From: UBA12018 sp051656605
Lineage (GTDB): Bacteria > Bacteroidota > Bacteroidia > Bacteroidales > CAMTPD01
Assembly (NCBI GenBank): GCA_051656605.1
Contig: JBOGCF010000002.1
Coordinates: 1 to 64,000 of the forward strand
Direction of reading: 5' to 3'
Length of the DNA: 64,000 nt
The position numbers were made by a program, and so were the translations under genes. Below the pieces are notes generated by a model that saw only the letters and a program-made list of their open reading frames with translations, made no database searches and was not told the origin of the DNA. Position 1 is the stretch's first letter; each line of letters begins with the position of its first letter. Positions 9,260 through 18,900 of this stretch are shown in pieces.

Positions 9260-9978
9260 GCCTTTTTCTTTGGCGATATTATCAACAATACTGCATCATA
9301 GGTAATAATACCCAACATGATTGCATTGATTAGTCGATAAATATCTACTTCATAATAATTGGTTTCTGATATTGGATTTTCTTCATACGGATCGGCTACA
9401 AATACTTTTGTATGATCAGTTCCACATAGAACAACAAAATGTCCCATTGGTTCACCTTTCATATCATCATAAACCGATTGATTGTTTTTTCCTGTAAATT
9501 CTCTTTTAGTCTGATACAAATAAGTAGCACTAAGTCCTGTCAAAACCGGTAAATCTTTGGCAAAGAAACTAGACAACAACTTTGGTGTTAGCACTTCATT
9601 AAGCACTACTTTTCCTCCAAGCTTAAGAAATTCTTGATAAGCTTTGGTTGCTATATCAAAACGCTTTCCTTTCTTATACTTCTTTTGTTGCTCGAGCTTA
9701 TTGAACAATTCTTCGGGAGTTAAATCACTCCAAGAAGGATCAAACAGTTTCATATTAAATGAATAAAGCGTAGCATCAAACCCTCGCTTCAAAGCATCCA
9801 ATCCAAGCATTACTCCGAAAGTACCCCCTTCGTCAAGTGCATTAACAGAGTCAATTACGTCTTGCAAAGGTAAATTATGCTTGTGATATGTATACACAGC
9901 ATGCAAACTGGTTGGCCCGCATGTCGTATCATCGGGCTGTTGGAGTATCTCCAGATTTAAACAGTGTTTTAACTTCAT
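9256..9978 (-). CDS. C39-like papain-fold peptidase
   Basis: Small cysteine peptidase-like protein of the C39 type. From the ATG at 9978 the protein has 240 residues, with Gln14 (LQQPDDTTC) as likely oxyanion residue, Cys20 in TTCGPTS, His180 in MGHFVVL and Asp196 in ADPYEENP, so the catalytic set appears complete. The frame can be extended to a TTG at 10053, but the added 25 residues are not typical, and I prefer the ATG. No export signal is present with this start. It is the first gene of an operon with the RimK-like and GCS2-like ligases, and may trim, release or hydrolyse the amide product, or act as a transferase. Substrate unknown. Confidence 0.82.
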   Translation of the reverse strand: MKLKHCLNLEILQQPDDTTCGPTSLHAVYTYHKHNLPLQDVIDSVNALDEGGTFGVMLGLDALKRGFDATLYSFNMKLFDPSWSDLTPEELFNKLEQQKKYKKGKRFDIATKAYQEFLKLGGKVVLNEVLTPKLLSSFFAKDLPVLTGLSATYLYQTKREFTGKNNQSVYDDMKGEPMGHFVVLCGTDHTKVFVADPYEENPISETNYYEVDIYRLINAIMLGIITYDAVLLIISPKKKA

Positions 9979-10082
9979 TGCTCTAATAAATAAGCTTAAA
10001 AAAACCACAGTATATAAACAACAGTAATTCTGAATATATGTTTCGCAAAACAATCGTTTTATGAATGAATTGAATCAAGTTG

Positions 10083-10118
10083 CATAAAAAAGTCGATCTG
10101 CACCTCGCAGACCGACTT
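10083..10118 (-). terminator. terminator of the deoC-kinase operon
   Basis: Stem of 12 bp (10090-10101 with 10107-10118; one G-U) followed on the minus strand by a T-run (from AAAAAA at 10085-10090). It separates the propeller gene from the C39-like operon. Confidence 0.8.
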
Positions 10119-10147
10119 CCCACTAACTAATCAAATATCCATGAAAA

Positions 10148-11038
10148 TCAATGAAACTCTTTATTACCATTTTGAAACAAAAAAACCGAGGATACGGTTC
10201 TAACAAGATCTGTATTATCAAGTATAACCTTTAATTTTTTATTTCTATCAACTAATAATACATGCTTCTTATCCTGCACATTCCCGTGCCCTGTCCAATT
10301 CGCAAACAAAATATCTCCAGAGGATAAATATTGCATTCCTCCAATAAACTTAAGAGGCTCCCCTTTCGTGTCTTCATTGCTAAAAGACCAGATTAAATTT
10401 CCTTTTTGATCCACTTCCCATATACCCGGATCACCGGTCATATCAGTTACGGCTATTAATGTATTACCATTAGGTATTCGAACAACCGAGTGAGGACCTC
10501 CCGGCACATCCTTTTGCCAAATACATTTACCATTTGTATCATATTCACAAACTCGTTTCTCTCCATAATGTGCTACCAAATAGTTTCCATTATCTAGTCG
10601 TCGAGCATTGCGCATATAACTATCAGGGGCCTTTTCATTTGCTTTCAACAATGAAACAGACTTTCTAATTGTTCCGTCGGGCTTTACTTCTAGTAATTTT
10701 CCACTATTACATTCAGCTACGAACGTATCTCCGTTTTTTAATCGTTGACAAGCAAATATCAAGCTTTCTGATTGATAATTAAAGACTGTATCCTTGTCTG
10801 ATGTGAGTTCTAAAACTCCGTGTCCGGTTACAAACAATACATTCCCATTTTCAAGCACCCATAAATCATTTGACATCGGAGCCTCATGCTCCCATTCTAC
10901 CCTCCCATTGTTTAACTTCAATACTTTATTTCCAGAGTAATCGGTAACATAAAGACCGGAAGAATAATCAACAGACTGAGCTCTTGTTAAAATAGGAAGG
11001 ATGAAAAGAACCAAGCAATATATAAAAAGCTTCTTCAT
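10148..11038 (-). CDS. secreted PQQ-like beta-propeller protein
   Basis: Exported protein with a cleavable signal peptide (MKKLFIYCLVLFILPILTRA, about residues 1-20). The rest is made of repeated propeller-like blades with the recurring pattern NG-N-LV/VA... (for example LENGNVLFVTG, LKNGDTFVAE, LDNGNYLVAHYG, IPNGNTLIAV, LSSGDILFANW), as in arylsulfotransferase/PQQ-type propellers. I see no catalytic motif, so it may bind a sugar or aglycone. ATG at 11038 is chosen over an upstream TTG at 11074 because it opens the signal peptide. It is the last gene of the leftward kinase-dehydrogenase-aldolase operon, which suggests a role in sensing or processing that pathway's substrate in the periplasm. 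Confidence 0.75.
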   Translation of the reverse strand: MKKLFIYCLVLFILPILTRAQSVDYSSGLYVTDYSGNKVLKLNNGRVEWEHEAPMSNDLWVLENGNVLFVTGHGVLELTSDKDTVFNYQSESLIFACQRLKNGDTFVAECNSGKLLEVKPDGTIRKSVSLLKANEKAPDSYMRNARRLDNGNYLVAHYGEKRVCEYDTNGKCIWQKDVPGGPHSVVRIPNGNTLIAVTDMTGDPGIWEVDQKGNLIWSFSNEDTKGEPLKFIGGMQYLSSGDILFANWTGHGNVQDKKHVLLVDRNKKLKVILDNTDLVRTVSSVFLFQNGNKEFH

Positions 11039-11090
11039 AAGTGTTTTTTTTAAGGAGCATCTGTGCAAACACAAATACTCCTTTCTCTCT

Positions 11091-11789
11091 TTATTGATTC
11101 TTTAATAACTTAAAAGCCTCTACAATTGCAATACCATTTGATGTCCCAATACGCGTTGCTCCACTTTTGATAAGTTGTAATGCATAGTCGATATCACGAA
11201 TACCACCTGCTGCTTTAACTCCCATCTCTGGTCCTACTACTTCACGCATCAGTTTTACATCTTCAACTGTTGCTCCGGCTGTACCAAAACCTGTTGATGT
11301 CTTTACAAAATCAACGCCCGCCTCAACAGCTAATTCGCAAACTTTACGCTTTTCATCATCTGTCAAATAGCAAGTTTCTAAAATCACCTTACTTATTACC
11401 CCCGCTTCACGGCACAATGTTGCAAGATCTTCAATCTCACCTTTAACCAACGCAACATTTCCTTTTTGCAGTTCTCGGAGATTAATCACCGTATCGATTT
11501 CAGTCGCACCTTTGTTAATTGCATCTACGGTTTCAAAATATTTTGTTTCACGTGTATTTTGTCCCAATGGAAACCCAATTGCCGCACCAACTCGTACCTT
11601 CGAATCTTTAAGTAATGCTGCACAAGTCTCTACCTCTGCCGGATTGATCGCAACCATTGCAAAACCATATTCCATTGCTTCGTTACACAACTTCTCTATA
11701 TTACTCTTATCGCCATAAGGTTTCAGATAGGTATGGTCAATCATTGCAGCCAACTCTTCAACCTTCAAACTTTTTATTAACTCTTCCAT
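11091..11789 (-). CDS. deoC: deoxyribose-phosphate aldolase
   Basis: Class I aldolase cleaving 2-deoxy-D-ribose 5-phosphate to glyceraldehyde 3-phosphate and acetaldehyde. The Schiff-base lysine is Lys163 in VKTSTGF; Asp99 (IDTVIN) and Lys192 (VKAAGG) complete the proton relay, matching the E. coli Asp102, Lys167 and Lys201. The 232-residue length is standard. It sits 24 bp after the dehydrogenase gene in the operon. In that setting it may act on a deoxy-sugar phosphate made by the dehydrogenase and FGGY kinase rather than only on nucleoside-derived deoxyribose; this is inference from context. Confidence 0.95.
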   Translation of the reverse strand: MEELIKSLKVEELAAMIDHTYLKPYGDKSNIEKLCNEAMEYGFAMVAINPAEVETCAALLKDSKVRVGAAIGFPLGQNTRETKYFETVDAINKGATEIDTVINLRELQKGNVALVKGEIEDLATLCREAGVISKVILETCYLTDDEKRKVCELAVEAGVDFVKTSTGFGTAGATVEDVKLMREVVGPEMGVKAAGGIRDIDYALQLIKSGATRIGTSNGIAIVEAFKLLKNQ

Positions 11790-11813
11790 AATCTATTTAT
11801 CTTACTATACACC

Positions 11814-12848
11814 TCAAAAGGTCATTACTGTTTTTATTACTTCGCCTCGTTTTATCGCCGCAAAGGCATCCTCTATTTGATCAATCTTATATCGATGCGA
11901 TATAAAATCTGAAGCACTTAATGTGCCAGCTTCGATCCATTCGGTCAACGGTTTCATAGCTACTTTCTCTTCACTTCTTGTAGGCCATCTATGAATCCGT
12001 AAATTAAAATTATACGGAGCCTTTTCAAGATATAAAGTAGGAGTACCCGTGATCACACCATACACACAAACATCACCACCCATTTTTACCAAGGCTAATG
12101 CTGAGTTTACGATACTCTCCAATCCTACCGCATCTATAACTGTATCATACGAAGCTCCATGCTCTTTCAAAAACTCTTCACTCGCAACCCGACCCGATTC
12201 AAAGCAATGATCTGCACCCATCTCTTTGGCCAACCTTAATTTCTCAGTGCTGACATCAACTGCATCAATTTGCTTCAATCCGAATAGACGTCCTAATTTA
12301 ATAAAGCTTAAGCCCACCGGACCAGCTCCAAAAATCAACACCTTTTTATCCTGAGTTAAATTGAAATCCTTGAATGCACCCAATACCTCTCGCCATGTAC
12401 AAGCAAGAACAGCTTCATCGGGAGCTACCGTTTTAGACACCCTATTCTGTATCTCAAAACTATCCCAGCATCCGGCTTCCGGTGTCGCGAGACCTTCTCG
12501 TTTTAGCACTTCAAAATCATTTACTACAACATACTCGCTAAAGCCACCCCAACCGCTGTGCAAATTGGCATATGATAAGTCTGAAATTAACCCGCCAATT
12601 ACACGATCTCCAATCTCAAAGTTTTCTACTTTATCACCTTTCGCAACTACAATACCAACGTTTTCATGTCCCAGTGCCATCGGATAATCATCTTGACCCG
12701 GAAAATGACCTTCGATCAGTTTTCGATCTGTTGCATTGCAAAACGCAACCATCTCTGTTTTTACCAACGCTTGATAAGGTGAAATTACCGGAGTAGGAAT
12801 ATCTACTATCTCTATATGACCTGGTGATCGTACAATAACACTTCTCAT
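11814..12848 (-). CDS. zinc-type medium-chain alcohol/polyol dehydrogenase
   Basis: NAD(P)-dependent oxidoreductase of the medium-chain family, with the catalytic zinc ligand Cys37 (AFCNATD), His61-Glu62 (GHENVG), and the Rossmann motif GAGPVG near residue 174. The four-cysteine structural-zinc lobe found in many members is not visible: the segment after GDRVIGG has no CxxC pattern. Its size, 344 residues, is normal. It lies between the FGGY kinase (12 bp upstream) and deoC, so it most likely oxidises a polyol or sugar in the same pathway. Exact substrate and cofactor cannot be read from the sequence. Confidence 0.85.
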   Translation of the reverse strand: MRSVIVRSPGHIEIVDIPTPVISPYQALVKTEMVAFCNATDRKLIEGHFPGQDDYPMALGHENVGIVVAKGDKVENFEIGDRVIGGLISDLSYANLHSGWGGFSEYVVVNDFEVLKREGLATPEAGCWDSFEIQNRVSKTVAPDEAVLACTWREVLGAFKDFNLTQDKKVLIFGAGPVGLSFIKLGRLFGLKQIDAVDVSTEKLRLAKEMGADHCFESGRVASEEFLKEHGASYDTVIDAVGLESIVNSALALVKMGGDVCVYGVITGTPTLYLEKAPYNFNLRIHRWPTRSEEKVAMKPLTEWIEAGTLSASDFISHRYKIDQIEDAFAAIKRGEVIKTVMTF

Positions 12849-12860
12849 ATCTTTCTTATT

Positions 12861-14384
12861 TTAAATCGTCATTTTGGATAAACTCTTATACACATCGCAC
12901 AAGGCAAAATAGGCATCGTCAAACACAGGCATTAGTTGTTGATAACGCCTTACATTCTCAGGAATAGGAGTAATTCGTTTCTCCGTCTTTATAAACCGTT
13001 CGGTTACTGAAAAGTCAGGATACAATCCTGCACCTATCCCCGCCAAAACGGCCGCACCAACAGAAGTTGCCTCCTCCAAGTAGTTCGGAATAAGAATATC
13101 GGTATTATAAACATCAGCCATGATCTGCTGCCAAAGTGCGTTTTGCGCACCTCCACCCACTACTGTAATCGATTGAATCGGAAGGTGCTGTTTAAATATC
13201 TCTACAATATATCCTAAGTTTAACGTAATACCCTCCATTACCGACCGTAGCATATCGCCATGCGAATGTGTAAGCGTAAGCCCGATAAAAGCCCCTTTCG
13301 CATCCACATTCCATCGTGGAGTACGCTCTCCAAGCAGATAAGGTAGAAACAATAGTTTATTTGCACCCAATGGAGACTTCTCAATATCTTTATCGATCAA
13401 AGAAAATACACTAACACTTTTCTCTTTCGCCTCTTTCTGATGATGCTTACACAACTCATTCACCATCCAATTATACGACGACCCCGCAGTTTGCATCGTG
13501 CCCGAAGGGTGCAATAAGCCCGGAACCACATGAGCCCAGTTCATCGTGCGACGCTCTTTATCAACGATCGGCTTATCTACCGTTAGAGCAATCCAGGAAG
13601 AAGACCCCAGACAATTGTATACACTACCCGGAGCCACAGACCCAACACCAACACCGGCACAACTGCCATCTCCTCCTCCGCAAATAACAGGCATACCTAT
13701 TTTCAGTCCTGTCTCTTTTGCGGCTTGAGAGGTAATCGTTCCAATCACATCAATAGACTGCTTCACCTCCGGAAAATAAGACAGATCCAGCTGCGCGGCT
13801 TCAATGATTCGATCACTCCACTGCCATGTATTGATATCATACGCATTTGTTCCCGATGCATCAGATGGATCTGTTGCCATCACGCCGGTCAATTTGAAAT
13901 TGATATAATCCTTTGCATTCAACATTTTGTATGTTTTTGCAAATATCTCGGGATGATGATTTCGAATCCACATCAACTTCTCAATAGAATACGAAGCACT
14001 AATCCGATGCCCCGTGATCCGATAAAACTCATCCGCATCGATTCTGTCAGCAAGAAAAGCCTCCTCCTTCGTTGCACGTTGATCGCAATACAAAATATGC
14101 GGATATAAAGGCGTTCCGTGTTTATCAACACAAAGACAACCCATCATTTGTCCGCTAAGCGCAATACCCGCAATCTCATCTGCCGAAACAAGTTTTAGCA
14201 ATGCCTGCGTAGTTGCCACAATTGCCTTCCACCAATCATCCGGGTTTTGTTCCGCTCTGTTTCCCTCCGAAAACTGAGTAGGATAAGAAACCGTTTGTGA
14301 AGCGATCAGCCGACCGTCTTCAGAAAATAGAGTCGCTTTATTGCCACTTGTGCCCAAATCATGAGCAATAATATATTTAGCCAT
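12861..14384 (-). CDS. FGGY-family carbohydrate kinase, xylulokinase-like
   Basis: ATP-dependent sugar kinase with two FGGY actin-like domains. DLGTSGNKATLF at the N-terminus is the phosphate-1 motif, GGGDGSCAGVGVGSV (about 236-250) holds the conserved catalytic aspartate and adenosine-site glycines, and VVGGGAQNALWQQIMADV (about 416-433) is the second-domain signature. The 507-residue length fits xylulokinase and its relatives. It is encoded between the two small membrane proteins and the dehydrogenase, so the natural substrate may not be xylulose but a related pentulose, tetrulose or deoxy-sugar entering through the paired membrane proteins. Confidence 0.88.
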   Translation of the reverse strand: MAKYIIAHDLGTSGNKATLFSEDGRLIASQTVSYPTQFSEGNRAEQNPDDWWKAIVATTQALLKLVSADEIAGIALSGQMMGCLCVDKHGTPLYPHILYCDQRATKEEAFLADRIDADEFYRITGHRISASYSIEKLMWIRNHHPEIFAKTYKMLNAKDYINFKLTGVMATDPSDASGTNAYDINTWQWSDRIIEAAQLDLSYFPEVKQSIDVIGTITSQAAKETGLKIGMPVICGGGDGSCAGVGVGSVAPGSVYNCLGSSSWIALTVDKPIVDKERRTMNWAHVVPGLLHPSGTMQTAGSSYNWMVNELCKHHQKEAKEKSVSVFSLIDKDIEKSPLGANKLLFLPYLLGERTPRWNVDAKGAFIGLTLTHSHGDMLRSVMEGITLNLGYIVEIFKQHLPIQSITVVGGGAQNALWQQIMADVYNTDILIPNYLEEATSVGAAVLAGIGAGLYPDFSVTERFIKTEKRITPIPENVRRYQQLMPVFDDAYFALCDVYKSLSKMTI

Positions 14385-14405
14385 ACGATAAAACTTATTT
14401 ATTCG

Positions 14406-14891
14406 TTAAAGCACCGCATTCGTATATCCGGAAAGTCCAACCAAAATACCGCCTACAATACCACCTACGATAATTACAACCCAACGAGGAAACGCCTCCT
14501 TTACAAGAGCACCTCGCATTTTACTCGGCGCACAAAGCAAGTCGCAGAGAAAAAAGCCCGTAGCTATAGACCATCCCATATCCACCCAAGGAGCACTACC
14601 TCTCGCCCCTTGATGAATAAGTCCGAATTGCATGGATAGTCCCTCCACATCGGGAAGTAAACCTGTAGAAAAACCAAAACCCGGAAGTTTATGGTTTACA
14701 ATCCAAAAAGTTCCAATCATAACCGAAGCAGCCATAAAGCCTCCAATGGGACCAAAGTCTTTCACCAGTTTAGGCCAACACTGAAGCACTGTAAACGTCA
14801 CGGCAAACGCACCAAACAACGTTGTGAATATTCCGGCATTATACATCCCGAAAACATCATTATAAGTCAATAGCCAACTCGTCATAATCAT
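14406..14891 (-). CDS. small integral membrane protein, paralogue 2 (transport candidate)
   Basis: 161-residue protein with about four hydrophobic spans. Residues 39-67 share a pattern with its neighbour: WP-x3-K, then (Y/F)G, GG-x2-AA, and IG-x2-W-x2-NH. A later block PWVDMGWSI matches IWLDQGWCI of the neighbour, and the last span VIIVGGIVGGILVGL matches VLCMIGGAAAGILVCYL. The two genes therefore look like a tandem duplication of a small membrane subunit. Its ATG overlaps the neighbour's stop (ATGA at 14888-14891). The pair may form a heteromeric permease for the substrate of the downstream kinase. I recall a pair like this, named after Listeria Lin0368 and called putative glycerol transporter subunits, but could not check that. 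Confidence 0.65.
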   Translation of the reverse strand: MIMTSWLLTYNDVFGMYNAGIFTTLFGAFAVTFTVLQCWPKLVKDFGPIGGFMAASVMIGTFWIVNHKLPGFGFSTGLLPDVEGLSMQFGLIHQGARGSAPWVDMGWSIATGFFLCDLLCAPSKMRGALVKEAFPRWVVIIVGGIVGGILVGLSGYTNAVL

Positions 14892-15250
14892 TTATTTTGA
14901 GCGTTTCTACGCAGATAACAAACCAAAATACCGGCAGCCGCACCACCAATCATACAGAGCACCAACGTAGGAGCCGCATCAAAGAAGTTGATAATACCTC
15001 CTTGAAAACGGACGATCCCCCATGCTATACCGGCCGAACCGATACACCAACCTTGATCGAGCCATATTTTCCCACTTGGATTTGCTATGATACCATGGTA
15101 GTGATTCATATACCACATGATTCCGATGATTAAAGTAGCGGCAAACCATCCGCCCAGTAGCCCATAAGTTTTCCACATCTCGGGCCAAATGCCGAAAGCA
15201 AAACCTCCGCATATCGCAGAGCCGGCAAACATTGATACGTATTCTTTCAT
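14888..15250 (-). CDS. small integral membrane protein, paralogue 1 (transport candidate)
   Basis: 120-residue protein, almost wholly hydrophobic with three to four spans, encoded first in the operon. Trp22-Pro23 to Asn49-His50 carries the shared pattern described for the next gene, and IWLDQGWCIGSAG follows. Histidine, tryptophan and acidic residues lie at or near the span ends, which suits a substrate channel. Its start at 15250 (MKEYVSMFAG) is unambiguous. The upstream divergent region holds a nested inverted repeat (15508-15607) that may regulate this operon and the divergent susC. Function is inferred from context only. Confidence 0.65.
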   Translation of the reverse strand: MKEYVSMFAGSAICGGFAFGIWPEMWKTYGLLGGWFAATLIIGIMWYMNHYHGIIANPSGKIWLDQGWCIGSAGIAWGIVRFQGGIINFFDAAPTLVLCMIGGAAAGILVCYLRRNAQNK

Positions 15251-15507
15251 GACATATAGATAAGATTATTAAGAGTTGACACTTTCAATCGACCTGTTTG
15301 CTGCAAATCAATAAAAACATTCCTTCACATCCTTAAAGAAATTGATCTGTATCTATAAATTATTCGTCATTTATCCCTTTCTATCAAAAAGCATTCACGT
15401 TCTATCAATCTTACATCACCGTCTACTCGTAATTACGCATATCAACCGACAGATTCGAGAGCTTTATAAGAAAATATTATCTATCTTATTTATACTTGAT
15501 ATGATCC

Positions 15508-15607
15508 TTAAGCTTAGACACGTACCTGTACACAACTTAGACAGGTATATGACAAGAATGCGTCACGTACGTGTACACATCTTAGACACGTACCTGTCTA
15601 AGCTTAA
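15508..15607. repeat. nested inverted-repeat block (operator array or small palindromic element)
   Basis: Arms of 22 bp at 15508-15529 and 15586-15607 match as an inverted repeat at 20 of 22 positions, starting TTAAGCTTAGACA. CTTAGACACGTACCTGT occurs identically at 15513-15529 and 15581-15597. A related half-site CTTAGACAGGTATATGAC is at 15536-15553, and the palindrome CACGTACGTG at 15564-15573. The copy at 15581-15602 is itself a palindrome, CTTAGACA-CGTACC-TGTCTAAG. The layout fits several sites for a dimeric regulator, or a small palindromic mobile element. Confidence 0.6.
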
Positions 15608-15834
15608 TTATTACTTGCACGACACTTAACAAACGCCTCCATTATCTTTACTTATTACATCAAATATCTTAAACAACTGCTTTACAGGCTTTATAACGCC
15701 CCAACATTCTGCTCGACTGAGTGTATTTCGTACCATAAACTTTTATTTGAAATATATCCAGCAATAATTAACAATACGAAAGCTTTATGTGAAACATTTT
15801 TACATCAACAGCACTATGTTGTATAATTTATGTA

Positions 15835-15842
15835 TATGTTTG
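15835..15842 (+). promoter_or_regulatory. putative -7 element for the first susC
   Basis: TATGTTTG matches the TAnnTTTG consensus, about 60 bp upstream of the susC ATG. Confidence 0.45.
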
Positions 15843-15901
15843 CAACTAGATTCTAATTGTATATTATACCACTTACTACATACAAGCTTTAAATTAAAAA
15901 C

Positions 15902-18900
15902 ATGAAAAGAAAAAAACCCTTATCTAAAAGAACTCTATCTCTTTTAGGAATTTCATGCTTTTCTTTGGTTCTTCAGTCTTCTCCTATTCAAGCTGAAAAT
16001 AGAATCATCGAAGTATATGAAAAAACAGTTTCTCAACAAAAACAAAAAATCACAGGAGTCATCACTGACGAAGCGGGCGAACCGCTAATCGGAGTTAATG
16101 TCACGCTCAAAGGCTCTACAGTTGGAACCGTTAGTAACGAAAACGGACAGTTTACTCTTCCAAGTGTAGAAAAGAATGGCACTCTGGTATTTTCGTATAT
16201 CGGATATACAACACAAGAGGTTCCGATCAAGTCACAATCAAACATCAAAGTCATTTTGAAAGAAGATACCGAAGAGCTAAACGAAGTAGTAGTCACTGCT
16301 CTTGGTATGAAAAAAGAAAAGAAAGCGCTAGGCTATTCAGTGAGTAGTGTCAAGTCTGATGACATTACCAATGCAGGAACACCAATGAATGCCATGTCTG
16401 CTCTTTATGGAAAAACATCGGGATTACAGCTAGCCACCACAGCATCGGGACCTAGCGGAGGTATGAATATCAAAGTAAGAAACGCTGTTTCTCTTACCGA
16501 AAGTTCAAATACTCGTCCATTGATCGTTGTGGATGGTATTCCTATTTTTGATGAAAACACAGGGCAATCACGTAACAGTGTATCGGGAGGTGACCGAGGA
16601 ACCGGTATCAACGATATTAATCCGGAAGATATCGAATCCATTGAAATCTTAAAAGGTGCGAAAGCTGCCGTTCTTTACGGATCAGAAGGTGCCAACGGTG
16701 TACTTTTGATAACAACAAAGTCGGGACGTAAAAAAGGATTAGGTATCGACTTTAGCACAAATTACAGTTGGAACAAAGCAGCCTATGCACCGGAACTTCA
16801 AAATGAATTCGGATCGGGATCGAGCCCGGGCTCTGCCGCATTAAGCAATATATCTCCGGATGGGTTCTACATGATGAAAGATCCCGTTACCGGTGAAATG
16901 AAAGAAGCGCTATGGTATGGCGGAGGTTCTAACTTCGGACCAAAAATGGATGGGCGTGACTTACTCTGGTGGGACAATACATACAGACCTTATTCTGCAC
17001 AGAAGAATAACATGTATGATATGTTTCGTACGGGCGGACAAGCCAATGTTAACCTGGCATTAAGTAACTCGGGCGATCTGGGTAGCTTTAGGGTTTCGTA
17101 CAATTTCCGAGACTTTAAACACATCAGTGTTGGCGCTGACAATCAAAGTCACACGTTTAGTTTCAATGGAGACCTTAAGGCCAACAAATATATTACACTA
17201 AAAGTAAATACAAACTATACGTACACAAAAGACCACAATGCGCCTTATTCTATTCAAGATATAGCAACCTATGGTCTTCCTCGTGAAATGTCTCCTACGC
17301 TGATTCGAGATATGATGGTGACGCAAGACGGCTACAACTATTTCTCGAATGAAGCAATGAAAAATAGATTCCCAGCTTCTGCTTATATCTCTGAATACTA
17401 TTGGTCACAGCTAGAGAATGACAACAGATACACTCGTAATCACTTGATCCAATCGCTAGGAATGGACGTCAAGTTTAGCGATAAAGTTACTTGGAATACC
17501 CTTGGAGGGATGGACTATACACACGTTGAACAAGAGGTTAAAAACAAAGTGGGTCGTCCGTTGGCTGAAGAGTCGAAACAAGGTTATTACGGTTTGATGA
17601 ACCGAAGACTCACTACATTCTATGCGCAATCATCCATCAATTATAACGAAACATTTGGCCGATGGGGACTTAGCCTCATGGGAGGTGGAGCCATCAAGCG
17701 TAACGAGATGGAGCAACAAAACATCTACATCAAGGAAGAGTTCTCGATCGAGAATTGGTTCTCGATGAACAACACCAGAAACCCGAACGGACCGCGTGCC
17801 GACCGTGCCAGAGGGAAAGATCTTCTTTTAAGTGTATACGCATCTGCCCAACTTTCGTTTGACAATGCGATCTATGCCGAAGTGCAAGCTCGTAATGACT
17901 GGTCTTCTATTCTTCCTCCTCAAAACAATTCATACTTCTATCCGGGGGTGAGTTTGTCTTGGATTGCAACAGAATCGTTAAAACTTCCTGACTTCATCAA
18001 GTTTGGTAAGTTAAGAGCATCGTGGGCCGATGTAGGTCGCCCGGGGCCTCGCTACTACGGAAACGTTGACTTTGCTTTAAGCAGCTACGGCGGTTTTCCA
18101 ATCTTAGGTATGGGCGATTATCTTCCGCCGGCCGACTTTGCCGGATCAAACGGAGGCTTTCCTAAACCGAACCTAAAACCGGAACGCAAAAGAGAGTATG
18201 AGTTTGGTTTGGAAGCATCATTCCTTGAGCTGAACAGAATCTCTGTCGACTTTTCGTTCTTTACAAACAACACATACAACCAAATCGTAACGCTGCCCGT
18301 TCCATCCTCTTCCGGTGTAAAAGAAGTAAGAATGAATGCCGGAGATATCGGACAAAAGGGGATTGAGTTATCTATCAATACCAAGCCTATTATTACGAAG
18401 AACTTTACCTGGAACCTAGGAGTAAACCTTGCAAATTATACAACCAAAATAAATAAACTGGCAAAAGGTATTACCGAACAAAACCTTTGGGGTGCAACCG
18501 GTGCAAGAATCGTAGCTCCAGAAAAAGGACAATACGGTGAAATCTGGGTGAACCCTTACAAGGTAAATGAAACAGGCGAACGCGTTGTGGGTGGTAATGG
18601 CGTTTGGGAAGTTGATAATACCAAGTGGAAGAAAGTTGGCAAAATCACTCCCGATGTAATTGGTGGACTTACCAACTCGTTTACATACAAAGGATTTACA
18701 TTGAATGCTGTTATTGACTTCCAATTTGGAGCAACAATGATTTCGCAAACGAATATGTATCTTCTTGGTAACGGATCGGGAAAAGAATCTCTTAAATATC
18801 GCGATGAAGCTCGCGGCGGATTACCATACTATATGAATAATGATGGTACTCGCGTTTTATTAGACAAGCACTCGGCTGCAGTTCCTACCGACTCGAAGTA

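Larger units (their letters stand above)
15251..15901. other. 651-bp divergent regulatory region
   Basis: Separates the leftward catabolic operon from the rightward susC gene. It contains the 100-bp nested inverted-repeat block at 15508-15607 and the susC promoter element at 15835-15842. Apart from these I see only AT-rich sequence. A possible short frame through the repeat block is a by-product of the repeats and is not called. Confidence 0.6.

Noticed and set aside
9979..10053. N-terminal extension of the C39-like protein from a TTG codon
   Set aside because: The added residues look atypical and the ATG at 9978 gives the normal family start.
15342..15629. 95-codon rightward frame over the inverted-repeat block
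   Set aside because: Its repeated RHVPVHxLD-like segments simply reflect the DNA repeats, it has no family features, and it overlaps a regulatory-looking region.
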